From Tsuneonella sediminis (GTDB lineage: Bacteria > Pseudomonadota > Alphaproteobacteria > Sphingomonadales > Sphingomonadaceae): a stretch of 64,000 bases of DNA. This document shows positions 25,914-35,013 of this stretch, piece after piece. The stretch covers positions 124,001 through 188,000 of the forward strand of contig NZ_JBNCBU010000003.1 in NCBI RefSeq assembly GCF_051912845.1, in the 5' to 3' direction. The stretch's first letter is position 1. Each line of letters begins with the position of its first letter. Below the pieces are notes generated by a model, which was not told where the DNA came from, did no database searches, and saw only the letters and a program-made list of their open reading frames with translations. The position numbers and the translations under genes were made by a program.

Positions 25914-26810
25914 TCAGCCTGCGCGCAGTTCGTCCGCAAGCAACTTGAATTCGTCCGCTCGGGGCGAATTCTTGCGCCAGATCAGCGCGATCTCGCGGCT
26001 CGGCGCCTTGCCCTTCAGCGGCCGGGCGACGACGTCGGTTTCGTGCAGTATCCCTGCATCGATGGCCATCTCGGGCAGCATCGTCAGGCCCAGGCCGTTG
26101 TCGACCATCTGCACCAGCGTATGGAGCGAGGTGCCGATCATCGTGGCCGAAGCGCGCAGTTCCGGCCGGTTGCACGCGGCAAGCGCGTGTTCCTTGAGGC
26201 AGTGTCCGTCCTCGAGCAGGAGCAAGCGGCCCTCGTCGATCATCGAGGCAGGGACTTCGGCGGGCGGATCGCGCGGATCGTTCTTGGGAAACGCGACGAA
26301 TAGCCGGTCGTCAGCGATGTGCGCGCTTTCGACCTCTCCGGTGGCGAACGGAAGCGCGAGCAGGACGCAATCGGCGCGGCCGTGGTGCAGGCTTTCGACC
26401 GCGTGGTCGCTCGTCTCCTCGCGAAGGAACAGCTTCAGGTTGGGTCGCTCCCTGCGCAGGCGGGGCAGGATCCGCGGAAGCAGGAATGGGGCGATCGTCG
26501 GGATCACGCTCATGCGCAGTTCGCCGGAAAGCGGCTTGCCGCTCGCCTGGACGAGGTCCGACAGCTCCTCCGCCTCGCGCAGCAGCCGGTGGGCCTTGGC
26601 AACGACCTGCTCTCCCAGCGGGGTGAAGCGGACGACTCGCCGGCTCCGTTCGACCAGGGTCACCCCCAGCAGCGATTCCAGCTCGCGAATCCCTGCAGAC
26701 AGGGTCGACTGCGAAACGAAACTGGCCTCGGCGGCGCGGCCGAAATGGCCGTGCTCGTGCAGCGCCACGAGGTACTGGAGCTGCTTGATGGTAGGAAGAT
26801 AGGTGGTCAC
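25914..26810 (-). CDS. oxyR: Hydrogen peroxide-sensing LysR regulator OxyR
   Basis: LysR-family activator of peroxide defence. The 298-residue protein has an N-terminal winged helix (LQYLVALHEHGHFGRAAEA) and a ligand/redox domain with GHCLKEHALAAC, where C204 and C213 have the same nine-residue spacing as the redox pair C199/C208 of E. coli OxyR. Its ATG overlaps the rnd stop by 4 bases, so oxyR is translated downstream of RNase D rather than beside katG or ahpC. It is convergent with the helicase gene, 9 bases between stops. Confidence 0.92.
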   Translation of the reverse strand: MTTYLPTIKQLQYLVALHEHGHFGRAAEASFVSQSTLSAGIRELESLLGVTLVERSRRVVRFTPLGEQVVAKAHRLLREAEELSDLVQASGKPLSGELRMSVIPTIAPFLLPRILPRLRRERPNLKLFLREETSDHAVESLHHGRADCVLLALPFATGEVESAHIADDRLFVAFPKNDPRDPPAEVPASMIDEGRLLLLEDGHCLKEHALAACNRPELRASATMIGTSLHTLVQMVDNGLGLTMLPEMAIDAGILHETDVVARPLKGKAPSREIALIWRKNSPRADEFKLLADELRAG

Positions 26811-28000
26811 TCGGCCGCCTGCGCTTCCCCCTCCGGCACCTCGATCCGGGTCATCTTGAGCCGGCCGTTCTCGACTCCGAAGCCGAGCTTGCCCTCCACC
26901 AGTTCGAGCGCGTCCTTGCCAAAGACGTCATAGCGCCAGCCCTTGAGGACCGGCAGATCGCGCACTCCGGCGGCAAGCGCCTCCATCTCGTCGCTGCGGG
27001 TGAGCAGGCGCGCGGCCACATCGATTTCGCGGCTGCGGATCTTGAGCAGGAGCTTGAGCAGGTCGGCGACCAGCGCGCCTTCCTTGCCCAGTGGCGCGCC
27101 ACGCTTGGGCTTGTCGGGCATTTCGCTCGCCGGGAGGGGTTCGGCCTTCTCGATGACCTTCATCAGCCGCTTGCCGATGTCGTTGTCCTTCCACGCCGCC
27201 GAAAGGCCGCGCACCTTGACCAGGTCGCCCTGCTGCCTCGGCGGGTGACTGGCAAGGTCAGCCAGGGTCTCGTCGCGCATGATCCGGCCGCGCGGAATAT
27301 TCTTGTGCTGGGCCTCCTGCTCGCGCCAGGCGGCGAGTGCCTTCAGCCGTCCGAGGACCGTCGCGTTGCGGCTGGGCGCGCGAATGCGCTGCCACGCCTG
27401 GCTGGCGTCGTTGGCGTAGTTCGCAGGATCGGCGAGCTTGTCCATCTCGGCGTCGAGCCAGGCGCCGCGGCCCGTCTTGAACAGCTTCTTGAGGATCTTC
27501 GGAAAGATCGCCGACAGGTGCGTGACGTCGCCGATCGCGTATTCGATTTGCCGGTCGGTCAGCGGGCGGCGGCTCCAGTCGGTGAACCGCGCGCCCTTGT
27601 CGACTGTGAAGCCGAGCCAGCTTTCGACGAGGTTGGCGTAGCCGATCTGTTCGGACTGGCTGATCGCCATCATCGCCACCTGGGTGTCGAAAATCGGGTG
27701 CGGGGTCTTGCCGGTGAGGTTGTAGACGATTTCCACGTCCTGCCCGCCGGCGTGGAAGACCTTGAGCACGTCCTCGTTCTCGCAAAGGAGGTCGAGCAGG
27801 GGCGCGAGGTCTATCCCGTCGGCCAGCGGATCGATCGCCGCGGCCTCCTCGTTGTTGGCGATCTGCACCAGGCACAGTTCGGGCCAGTACGTGTTCTCGC
27901 GCATGAATTCGGTGTCGACCGTAACGAAATCGGATTTCGCAAGCCGCTCGCACAGATCGGTGAGCGCATCGGTCGTGGTAATCAGGTCGTGTATCTTCAT
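26807..28000 (-). CDS. rnd: Ribonuclease D
   Basis: 3'-5' exoribonuclease for tRNA and stable RNA maturation. The 397-residue protein has the DEDD exonuclease domain (VDTEFMRE near residue 25, NLTGKTPHPIFDTQVA near residue 100, and YAIGDVTHL near residue 165) followed by an HRDC domain (about residues 215-290). ATG 28000 is chosen because the family begins with a short helix before VTVDTEF; the in-frame extension to 28060 is unsupported. First gene of a two-gene rnd-oxyR unit. Confidence 0.94.
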   Translation of the reverse strand: MKIHDLITTTDALTDLCERLAKSDFVTVDTEFMRENTYWPELCLVQIANNEEAAAIDPLADGIDLAPLLDLLCENEDVLKVFHAGGQDVEIVYNLTGKTPHPIFDTQVAMMAISQSEQIGYANLVESWLGFTVDKGARFTDWSRRPLTDRQIEYAIGDVTHLSAIFPKILKKLFKTGRGAWLDAEMDKLADPANYANDASQAWQRIRAPSRNATVLGRLKALAAWREQEAQHKNIPRGRIMRDETLADLASHPPRQQGDLVKVRGLSAAWKDNDIGKRLMKVIEKAEPLPASEMPDKPKRGAPLGKEGALVADLLKLLLKIRSREIDVAARLLTRSDEMEALAAGVRDLPVLKGWRYDVFGKDALELVEGKLGFGVENGRLKMTRIEVPEGEAQAAE

Positions 28001-28157
28001 CGTACTTTTCTTGTTTCCCGGGCGGAGTGCCGCCCTCGGGATCGCCGGATGCCTTGACAAAGCACCCCCGTTCCCCTGTTAGCGCGCGCGATTTCCGCTA
28101 TGGGAGCCGCGCGCGCCGCGCCCTAGCGCCATACCCGCCAAAATGGAAAGATTTTAG

Positions 28158-29981
28158 ATGCACGCCTATCGTACCCACAGTTGCGGTGCCCTGACCAAGG
28201 CCGAGGTCGGCCAGACCGTCCGCCTGTCGGGATGGGTGCACAACAAGCGCGATCACGGCGGGGTCCTGTTCGTCGACCTGCGCGATCACTACGGCATTAC
28301 CCAGGTCGTCGCCGACAGCGACAGCGCTGCGCTGCCCGTGCTGGAGAAGCTCAAGCTGGAATCGGTCGTCACCATTGACGGGACGGTCAAGGCGCGGGCC
28401 GAGGCGGCAGTGAACCCGAACCTGCCCACCGGCGAGATCGAGGTTTTCGCGCACGAGGTGACGGTGCAGAGCCGGGCGGACGATCTGCCGCTGATCGTGA
28501 ACTCGGCGGAAGATTATCCTGAGGAAACGCGCCTCAAGTACCGCTTCGTCGATCTGCGGCGCGAGCGCGTGCACGCCAACATCATGCTCCGTTCGAACGT
28601 CATTGCCTCGCTGCGGCGGCGGATGATCGAAAAGGGCTTCACCGAGTTCCAGACCCCGATCCTCGGCGCCTCGTCTCCCGAGGGCGCGCGCGACTACCTT
28701 GTGCCGAGCCGCCTTCATCCGGGCCGCTTCTACGCGCTCCCGCAGGCGCCGCAGATGTTCAAGCAGCTTCTGATGGTCGCCGGGTTCGACCGCTATTTCC
28801 AGATCGCGCCGTGCTTTCGCGACGAGGACCTGCGCGCGGATCGCAGCCCCGAGTTCTACCAGCTCGACTTCGAGATGAGCTTCGTCACCCAGGAAGACGT
28901 GTTCCAGGCGATCGAGCCGGTGCTTGCAGGCGTGTTCGAGGAATTCTCGGGCGGGAAGAGCGTGACCCCCGCAGGCAGCTTCCCGCGCATTCCCTACCGC
29001 GAAGCCATGCTCAAGTACGGCACCGACAAGCCGGACCTGCGCAACCCGCTGATCATCTCCGATGTTTCCGGCCACTTCGAAAAATCGGGCTTCGGCCTGT
29101 TCGAGAAGATAGTCGGTACCGGCGGTGTGGTTCGCGCGATTCCCGCGCCTTCGACCCATGAAAAGAGCCGCAAGTTCTTTGACGAGATGAACGACTGGGC
29201 GCGCCGCGAAGGCTTCGCGGGTCTCGGCTATGTCACCCGCAAGGCCGGCGAATTCGGCGGCCCGATTGCCAAGAACCACGGCACCGAGGGCATGGAGAAG
29301 CTCTTTGCCGAGCTGGGCCTGGGCGAGAACGACGGATTGTTCTTCGCCGCCGGCAAGGAAAAGGACGCCGTCCGCCTCGCCGGTGCTGCCCGCACCCGCG
29401 TCGGCGAGGAACTCGGCCTGATCCCGGAAGACCGCTTCGAGTTCTGCTGGATAGTCGACTTCCCGATGTTCGAATACGACGAGGACGCCAAGAAGGTCGA
29501 TTTCAGCCACAACCCCTTTTCGATGCCGCAGGGCGAGATGGAGGCGCTGGAGACGAAGGATCCGCTCGACGTGCTCGCCTGGCAATACGACATCGTCTGC
29601 AACGGGTACGAGCTGTCCTCGGGCGCGATCCGGAACCATCGCCCGGACATCATGTACAAGGCCTTCGAGATCGCCGGCTACAGCCGGGAAGATGTCGACG
29701 CGAACTTCTCGGGCATGATCGAGGCGTTCAAGCTCGGCGCGCCGCCGCACGGAGGCTCGGCCCCGGGCATCGATCGCATCGTCATGCTGCTCGCCGACGA
29801 GCCCAACATCCGCGAGGTCATCGCCTTCCCGCTGAACCAGCGCGCGCAGGACCTGATGATGGGCGCTCCGAGCCAGGTGTCGCCGCGCCAGCTGCGCGAT
29901 GTTCACATCCGGTTGATGGAGCAGCCGAAGACCGATGCGCGGCCCAACCCGGACGCGCTCGTCGCTCCAAAGGCAGGCTAG
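28158..29981 (+). CDS. aspS: Aspartyl-tRNA synthetase
   Basis: Class II synthetase, 607 residues, bacterial type: N-terminal OB-fold anticodon-binding domain (about 1-110), catalytic core with motif 2 FRDEDLRADRSPEFYQLD and motif 3 GIDRIVML, and the bacterial GAD insertion (about 290-420). Most Alphaproteobacteria pair a non-discriminating AspRS with GatCAB to make Asn-tRNA; whether this one is non-discriminating cannot be decided by eye. It is divergent from rnd, with 157 bases between. Confidence 0.97.
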   Translation: MHAYRTHSCGALTKAEVGQTVRLSGWVHNKRDHGGVLFVDLRDHYGITQVVADSDSAALPVLEKLKLESVVTIDGTVKARAEAAVNPNLPTGEIEVFAHEVTVQSRADDLPLIVNSAEDYPEETRLKYRFVDLRRERVHANIMLRSNVIASLRRRMIEKGFTEFQTPILGASSPEGARDYLVPSRLHPGRFYALPQAPQMFKQLLMVAGFDRYFQIAPCFRDEDLRADRSPEFYQLDFEMSFVTQEDVFQAIEPVLAGVFEEFSGGKSVTPAGSFPRIPYREAMLKYGTDKPDLRNPLIISDVSGHFEKSGFGLFEKIVGTGGVVRAIPAPSTHEKSRKFFDEMNDWARREGFAGLGYVTRKAGEFGGPIAKNHGTEGMEKLFAELGLGENDGLFFAAGKEKDAVRLAGAARTRVGEELGLIPEDRFEFCWIVDFPMFEYDEDAKKVDFSHNPFSMPQGEMEALETKDPLDVLAWQYDIVCNGYELSSGAIRNHRPDIMYKAFEIAGYSREDVDANFSGMIEAFKLGAPPHGGSAPGIDRIVMLLADEPNIREVIAFPLNQRAQDLMMGAPSQVSPRQLRDVHIRLMEQPKTDARPNPDALVAPKAG

Positions 29982-29987
29982 GGCTTG

Positions 29988-30010
29988 GCGGCGGCCGGTC
30001 GGACCGCCGC
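29988..30010. terminator. Hairpin between convergent aspS and csgG-like gene
   Basis: GCGGCGG at 29988-29994 pairs with CCGCCGC at 30004-30010 around a 9-base loop, 7 bases after the aspS stop. No T run follows on the plus strand, so terminator function is tentative. Confidence 0.4.
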
Positions 30011-30023
30011 ACAGAGGGATCGC

Positions 30024-30791
30024 TCAGTTGGCTTTCGGCGCGGCCGCGGATGCGTCGTCCGGCAGTCCGCCCAGCCGTGTGACGAGCTTGGTAAAGGCGT
30101 CGAGATAGGCCAGCACGATGACCTGGCCAATCTCGGTGTTCTGGTAGCCGGTGCCGCCCGCTGCGCCGAACCCGCCCCACCAACCGCCACCCGCTCCTCC
30201 GCCGAAGCCGATGTCGGACTTGCGCGCGTATCCTTCGACCAGCGCCTCTTCGACGGTGGTCCGCGCATTCACGATCGAAAGCGTGACGTTCGCTTCCTTC
30301 TTCTTGACGTTGAGACCGCCTGCAATACCGCCGAGGAACCTGCGGCCGAGCAACCCGCCCGCCAGCGCGCCGATACCCCCGCCGCCACTGTTCGAGTTGC
30401 TCGTCACGATGTCTGGCTGGAGGAAGTAATCCGCCGCCTTCACCTGTCCCTTGCCGATGTTCGAGTTGTCCTGCAGCTCGCCGTTGTCGGCCAGCGCCCG
30501 CTCCATCGCGCGGTTCTGCAGGCTGCGTCCGCGATTGACGAGAGTGAAGCAACCCGACTGCTGCACGAACACGCGTAGAATGGCTTCCGGGCTTCCCAGG
30601 CTGAGTTCCCGCCACCACTGGGTGTCCGGTTCGACGATCGCCACGGTGCCCAGGCTTTGCGTGCAGCGCGGAATGTCCGCCGTGCCCTTTGCCTGGGCCT
30701 TGCGCCCGGATGATTCGTCGTTGGCGTGCGCTGCACCGGAGACGAGCAGGCCCAGCGCCGCCGCGGCGCCGAATACCGACCTTGCAATCAT
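30024..30791 (-). CDS. CsgG/HfaB family lipid-independent secretion-type protein
   Basis: A 255-residue secreted protein with a signal peptide ending GAAHA. The body resembles the CsgG/HfaB family: a region around WWRELSLGSPEAILRVFVQQSGCFTLVNRGR and a later VNARTTVEEALVEGYARKS segment, with glycine-rich stretches (about residues 135-160 and 195-215). CsgG proteins form outer-membrane pores for curli or holdfast proteins. No lipobox cysteine is seen at the cleavage site and no curli or holdfast genes are nearby, so the partner is unknown. The fold assignment is from motif impression. Confidence 0.65.
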   Translation of the reverse strand: MIARSVFGAAAALGLLVSGAAHANDESSGRKAQAKGTADIPRCTQSLGTVAIVEPDTQWWRELSLGSPEAILRVFVQQSGCFTLVNRGRSLQNRAMERALADNGELQDNSNIGKGQVKAADYFLQPDIVTSNSNSGGGGIGALAGGLLGRRFLGGIAGGLNVKKKEANVTLSIVNARTTVEEALVEGYARKSDIGFGGGAGGGWWGGFGAAGGTGYQNTEIGQVIVLAYLDAFTKLVTRLGGLPDDASAAAPKAN

Positions 30792-30993
30792 GGGTACCCC
30801 CTAGAGTTCGACCAGAAAGCCTCGCTGTTGCGATTGGCGGACCATCGACCCTCGCCCTCCTTACCCCCGAATACGGCATGAATCCATCCGGGGAACGAGG
30901 GCGGTGCCCGCGCCTTGCGGCACTTGCACAGTCTTGCTGCGTTCATTAGGGCGACAGGCAATTCGAAAACCCCAGTCTATAGAGGGAACACTC

Positions 30994-31230
30994 ATGAGCG
31001 ATACCGCCGACCGCGTGCAGAAGATCGTCGTCGAACATCTCGGCGTCGAGGCCGACAAGGTCACACAGGACGCGAGCTTTATCGATGATCTCGGCGCGGA
31101 CAGCCTCGACATCGTCGAGCTGGTCATGGCGTTCGAAGAAGAATTCGGCGTCGAGATCCCGGACGATGCGGCCGAGAAGATCGCTACCGTCGGCGATGCG
31201 ACCCGGTATATCGAAGAGCACAAGGGCTGA
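30994..31230 (+). CDS. acpP: Acyl carrier protein
   Basis: Carries growing acyl chains on a 4'-phosphopantetheine attached to S37 in DDLGADSLDIVEL. The 78-residue acidic four-helix protein ends YIEEHKG. AGAGGGA at 30981-30987 is about 6 bases before ATG. It is followed by fabF 134 bases downstream, the usual acpP-fabF-mltG order. Confidence 0.97.
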   Translation: MSDTADRVQKIVVEHLGVEADKVTQDASFIDDLGADSLDIVELVMAFEEEFGVEIPDDAAEKIATVGDATRYIEEHKG

Positions 31231-31284
31231 TTGCCCATCCCGCCGCGCTCGCTTGACCGGATTGGGCGGGGCGACGGGGCCTTG

Positions 31285-31301
31285 TCGCGGCACTGCCGCG
31301 A
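31285..31301 (+). terminator. Hairpin between acpP and fabF
   Basis: TCGCGGC at 31285-31291 and GCCGCGA at 31295-31301 form a perfect 7-base stem with a 3-base loop. No T run follows. It may attenuate or set an RNA end so that acpP mRNA is more abundant than fabF. Confidence 0.45.
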
Positions 31302-31364
31302 TGGGATTGGTGGCAGGCTCGGCCCTTCGCGGGGTCCGGGCCTGTTCCGTATACGGAGAGAAAC

Positions 31365-32624
31365 ATGCGTCGAGTGGTCGTAACCGGACTGGGCCTCGTC
31401 ACCCCGCTGGGAGCGGACGTTGAAACGACATGGACGAACCTTGTCGCGGGCAAGAGCGGAATCGGCCCGATCACCCGCTTCGACGTGTCGGACCAGAAGG
31501 CCAAGATCGCGGGCGAAGTGAAGCCCGCCGATCATCCCTGGGGCTTCGACCCGAACAAGCGCGTCGATCACAAGGTCCAGCGCCAGGTCGATCCGTTCAT
31601 CGTCTATGCGATCGACGCGGCAGGCCAGGCGATCGAGGACGCTGGCCTCGAGAACATGACCGACGAGCAGAAGGAGCGCGCGGGCGTTTCGATCGGCTCG
31701 GGCATCGGGGGCCTTCCGGGAATCGAAAGCGAATCGCTGGTCCTCGCCGAAAAGGGTCCGGGCCGTGTCAGCCCGCACTTTGTCCACGGACGCCTGATCA
31801 ACCTCACCAGCGGACAGGTTTCCATCAAGTACGGCCTCATGGGACCCAATCACTCGGTCGTCACCGCGTGCAGCACCGGCGCCCATTCGATCGGTGACGC
31901 CGCGCGCATGATCAAGGACGGCGATGCCGACGTCATGCTCGCAGGCGGGGCGGAAAGCACGATCAACCCGATCGGCATCGCTGGTTTCGCGCAGGCCAAG
32001 GCGCTCAACATGAGCATGAACGACCAGCCCGAAAAGGCGAGCCGCCCGTACGACAAGGGCCGCGACGGTTTCGTCATGGGCGAGGGCGCAGGCGTCATGG
32101 TGCTCGAGGAATACGAGCACGCCAAGGCCCGCGGCGCGAAGATCTACGCCGAAGTTGTCGGTTATGGCCTTTCGGGCGACGCCTATCACGTCACGGCTCC
32201 GCACCCCGAAGGCAAGGGGGCCGAGCTGGCCATGAAGATGGCGCTGCGCAAGGCGGACATGCAGCCGGGCGACATCGACTACGTCAACGCCCACGGCACC
32301 TCGACAATGGCTGACACGATCGAGCTTGCGGCGGCCAAACGCGTGCTCGGCGACGACCTTTCCGGTGCGTCCATGTCCTCTACCAAGAGCGCCATCGGGC
32401 ACTTGCTCGGTGGAGCCGGCGCGGTCGAGGCGATCTTCTGCGTGCTGGCGATCCGCGACCAGATCGTGCCGCCAACGCTCAATCTCGACGATCCCGACGA
32501 AGGGACCGAGGGCGTCGACCTCGTGCCGCATCACGCCAGGAAGCGCGAGGTCAAGGCCGCGCTGTCGAACAGCTTCGGCTTCGGCGGCACCAATGCGAGC
32601 GTGATCTTCAAGAAGGTAGACTGA
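31365..32624 (+). CDS. fabF: 3-oxoacyl-[acyl-carrier-protein] synthase II
   Basis: Condensing enzyme (KAS II) that elongates acyl-ACP with malonyl-ACP. The 419-residue protein shows the Cys-His-His triad: cysteine in VTACSTGAHS, histidine in VNAHGTSTMADT, and histidine in KSAIGHLLGGAG. GGAGAG at 31351-31356 lies 8 bases before ATG. mltG follows 1 base after the stop. Confidence 0.97.
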   Translation: MRRVVVTGLGLVTPLGADVETTWTNLVAGKSGIGPITRFDVSDQKAKIAGEVKPADHPWGFDPNKRVDHKVQRQVDPFIVYAIDAAGQAIEDAGLENMTDEQKERAGVSIGSGIGGLPGIESESLVLAEKGPGRVSPHFVHGRLINLTSGQVSIKYGLMGPNHSVVTACSTGAHSIGDAARMIKDGDADVMLAGGAESTINPIGIAGFAQAKALNMSMNDQPEKASRPYDKGRDGFVMGEGAGVMVLEEYEHAKARGAKIYAEVVGYGLSGDAYHVTAPHPEGKGAELAMKMALRKADMQPGDIDYVNAHGTSTMADTIELAAAKRVLGDDLSGASMSSTKSAIGHLLGGAGAVEAIFCVLAIRDQIVPPTLNLDDPDEGTEGVDLVPHHARKREVKAALSNSFGFGGTNASVIFKKVD

Positions 32625-32625
32625 G

Positions 32626-33588
32626 GTGAAGCGCCTTCTCGTCGTCGCCGCGCTCGTCGGCGCGTTGGCGTTCGCGTGGTTTGCATTCGGCTGGTACGGG
32701 ACTAGCAGCGTCGAGGAGGAAGCCGCCTTCACCGTGCCCGAGGGCGCGACGCTGACCAGTGTTGCGCGCAAGCTGGAGGACGAGGGCCTGATCGGCTCGG
32801 CCGACAACTTCCTGCTCCGCGCCAAAATCCTCGGCAGCGGCGATCCTGTCCAGCGCGGCGAGTTCGCGCTGCCGGCCGGCGCCAGCCCGGCTTCGATACT
32901 CGACACCCTACAGCATGGCCAGGCGATCCGCCGCTTTGTGACGGTCCCCGAAGGGATGCCCTCGATCATGGTCTACGAGCGGCTGATGGCCGAGCCGTTG
33001 CTGACCGGCCCCGTCCCCGTGCCGGAAGAAGGATCGGTCCTTCCCGATACCTACGATTTCGAGCGCGGAGACGCCCGCACCAAGGTACTGGCCCGGATGC
33101 AGGCGGCGATGAAGACCTATCTCGCCGAAGCCTGGGCGAAGCGCAAACCGGGCATCGCGGTGTCGACCCCTCAGGAAGCGGTGGTCCTCGCCTCCATCGT
33201 CGAGAAGGAAACCGGCGTCGCCAGCGAACGGCGCATGGTCGCGGGGCTTTATTCCAACCGGGTGAAACAGGGCATGCCGCTTCAGGCCGATCCCACGATC
33301 ATCTACCCGATCACCAGGGGCAAGCCGCTGGGCAGGCGGATCCGCCAGTCCGAAATCGCCGCGGTGAACGGGTACAACACCTATACCATGAGCGGGCTGC
33401 CGAACGGGCCGATAACCAATCCCGGGCGCGAATCGATCGCGGCAGTGCTCGATCCGGCGAAGACCGATGCCCTTTACATGGTGGCCGACGGGAAGGGCGG
33501 GCACGTCTTCTCGACGACCCTTTCCGAGCACAACGAGAACGTTCGCAAGTGGTTCGCCATCCGGCGCGCGCGCGGGGAGCTTGATTGA
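32626..33588 (+). CDS. mltG: Endolytic murein transglycosylase MltG
   Basis: Inner-membrane enzyme that cleaves nascent glycan strands and helps set their length. The 320-residue protein has one N-terminal membrane helix (about residues 2-22), a LysM-like stretch, and the YceG/MltG catalytic domain with the glutamate in SIVEKETG followed by NRVKQGMPLQADPTIIY. It starts with GTG 1 base after fabF and its stop overlaps the TTG of the next gene, so it is coupled on both sides. Confidence 0.94.
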   Translation: MKRLLVVAALVGALAFAWFAFGWYGTSSVEEEAAFTVPEGATLTSVARKLEDEGLIGSADNFLLRAKILGSGDPVQRGEFALPAGASPASILDTLQHGQAIRRFVTVPEGMPSIMVYERLMAEPLLTGPVPVPEEGSVLPDTYDFERGDARTKVLARMQAAMKTYLAEAWAKRKPGIAVSTPQEAVVLASIVEKETGVASERRMVAGLYSNRVKQGMPLQADPTIIYPITRGKPLGRRIRQSEIAAVNGYNTYTMSGLPNGPITNPGRESIAAVLDPAKTDALYMVADGKGGHVFSTTLSEHNENVRKWFAIRRARGELD

Positions 33589-34121
33589 ACCCTGAAGGCG
33601 ATCTCGCCCCGCTGATCGTCACCGCCGAACTGCCCGAGGCGCTCCAGTCGCGCGCCGACCAGCTGCGTGCCGCGCATTTTCCCCCCGAGCGCAATCATCT
33701 GAAGGCGCACGTCACTCTCTTCCACGCCTTGCCGCCGATGGTGGAGGGCGAATTGCGAGACGCGCTCGCGGTGGAGGCGCGGGCGGCGCCGGTGCGGGCC
33801 CGGCTGGAGGGGGTGATGAACCTCGGCAGAGGAACCGCGCTGCGCCTGTGCAGCCCCGGGATGCTCGAATTGCGTGAGCGGATTGCAGACCGGTTGCACG
33901 GCCTGCTCACCCCGCAGGACCAGCAGGCGCCGCGGCTCCACGTGACAATCCAGAACAAGGTCGCACCCTCGGTCGCAAAGGCCCTTCAAGCTGCTCTCGC
34001 GCGGACGCTGGAGCCGCGCGACTTCACCTTCGCCGGCCTTGCGCTCCATCGCTATCGCGGCGGACCCTGGGAAACCGTGCATCGCTGGCCGTTTCGCGGT
34101 AATCCTCGCCGCAGCGATTGA
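33585..34121 (+). CDS. 2'-5' RNA ligase/phosphodiesterase family protein
   Basis: A 178-residue member of the 2H phosphoesterase superfamily, with two HxT motifs, HVTLF near residue 43 and HVTIQ near residue 120, which form the active site. Bacterial members hydrolyse cyclic phosphodiesters or ligate tRNA halves; the natural substrate here is unknown. The TTG start at 33585 overlaps the mltG stop, and the stop is 15 bases before the next gene. Confidence 0.85.
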   Translation: MNPEGDLAPLIVTAELPEALQSRADQLRAAHFPPERNHLKAHVTLFHALPPMVEGELRDALAVEARAAPVRARLEGVMNLGRGTALRLCSPGMLELRERIADRLHGLLTPQDQQAPRLHVTIQNKVAPSVAKALQAALARTLEPRDFTFAGLALHRYRGGPWETVHRWPFRGNPRRSD

Positions 34122-34135
34122 ACGGGAGCGTCCGC

Positions 34136-34810
34136 ATGCAGCCGAGCGAACTGCTGTTCCACCTGGCCGCAGCGCTGCTGATCGGATCGGCGCTTGTGCG
34201 CACTGTGCGCGCAGTTCGCATTCTTGCGATGGCGGCCGGGCTCGCCACGATGAGCTGGAGCCTGGTCGTGGGCAATCAGGGAAGCGTGCTGGCTTGGTCT
34301 GCCGCGTTCGTGGCCGTCAATGCCGCGCAGGCCATGTTGTCGGCTCGGCGGTTGCGCCGTGGCGACATGCGGGCCGAGGAACGCGCGCTGATCGAGGATA
34401 TCCTGAGGGTCGACGAGCCGGCGCGCCAGCGGCGGCTGGTGGGACTGCTTTCGTGGCGCGACGCCGGCCCCGGCGAAGTTCTGATCCGGCAGGGCCAGGA
34501 GCACCCGCCGCTGATCTACGTCGCCTCGGGCGCAGCGGGTATCGAACTCGACGGCCGGCTGGTCGGGGTTGCGGGGGCGGGCGATTTCCTCGGCGACATG
34601 AGCGTCGCGACGGGGGAACCAGCGTCGACAGCGGCAGTGGTGACCAACGCCATGCGGATTGCCATCGTCGACAAGGACGCTCTGGCGCAGTTGGCGGAAG
34701 TCGCACCAGAGATCGGGGCGGCGTTCGACAGCGCGCTCAATCGCGCGCTCGCTGCCAAGATCCGCCGGATGAACGAAGCTGCAGCGGGCAACGTCAGGCC
34801 CTCTTCGTGA
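34136..34810 (+). CDS. Three-span membrane protein with cyclic-nucleotide-binding domain (Popeye-like architecture)
   Basis: A 224-residue protein with three predicted membrane helices (about residues 6-23, 27-45 and 50-70) followed by a cytosolic Crp-type cNMP-binding fold (about 95-200) containing AGPGEVLIRQGQ and GDFLGDMSVATGEPASTAAV, the latter resembling a phosphate-binding cassette. This order matches animal Popeye-domain proteins and their bacterial relatives. The ligand is unknown and the canonical cassette arginine is not evident. ATG 34136 has GGGAG 7 bases upstream; a TTG at 34118 overlapping the previous stop is less likely. Confidence 0.75.
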   Translation: MQPSELLFHLAAALLIGSALVRTVRAVRILAMAAGLATMSWSLVVGNQGSVLAWSAAFVAVNAAQAMLSARRLRRGDMRAEERALIEDILRVDEPARQRRLVGLLSWRDAGPGEVLIRQGQEHPPLIYVASGAAGIELDGRLVGVAGAGDFLGDMSVATGEPASTAAVVTNAMRIAIVDKDALAQLAEVAPEIGAAFDSALNRALAAKIRRMNEAAAGNVRPSS

Positions 34811-34897
34811 CGTGCATTTGCCCGGTTGACCCGATGAAACCCCGGCCCTAAATGCGCCGCCTGCCCGGCGCTCCCCAAGCGCGGGGCCTGCCCCTGG

Positions 34898-34974
34898 GGC
34901 GGAGTAGCTCAGCCGGTTAGAGCAGCGGAATCATAATCCGCGTGTCGGGGGTTCGAGTCCCTCCTCCGCTACCA
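34898..34974 (+). tRNA. tRNA-Met (CAT), elongator type
   Basis: Acceptor arms 34898-34904 (GGCGGAG) and 34964-34970 (CTCCGCT, first pair G-T), D arm GCTC/GAGC, anticodon stem GCGGA/TCCGC with loop ATCATAA and anticodon CAT, T arm around TTCGAGT, discriminator A and encoded CCA. It lacks the C1-A72 mismatch and the three G-C anticodon-stem pairs of initiator tRNA, so it is the elongator, or less likely a lysidine-modified tRNA-Ile. Confidence 0.93.
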
Positions 34975-35013
34975 TGATTACCGATCAGCGAACTGTCAGC
35001 GCGATGCGAGGCT

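Noticed and set aside
28098..29906. Open frame of about 600 codons antisense to aspS
   Set aside because: aspS is unmistakable on the plus strand and the antisense product has shadow-like composition without motifs.
30901..30960. Sigma70-like promoter before acpP
   Set aside because: TTGCAC is a reasonable -35 at 30924, but no convincing -10 follows at 16-18 bases.
30861..32969. Open frame of about 700 codons antisense to acpP, fabF and mltG
   Set aside because: Three certain genes lie on the plus strand and the frame runs through their ends; no domain is visible.
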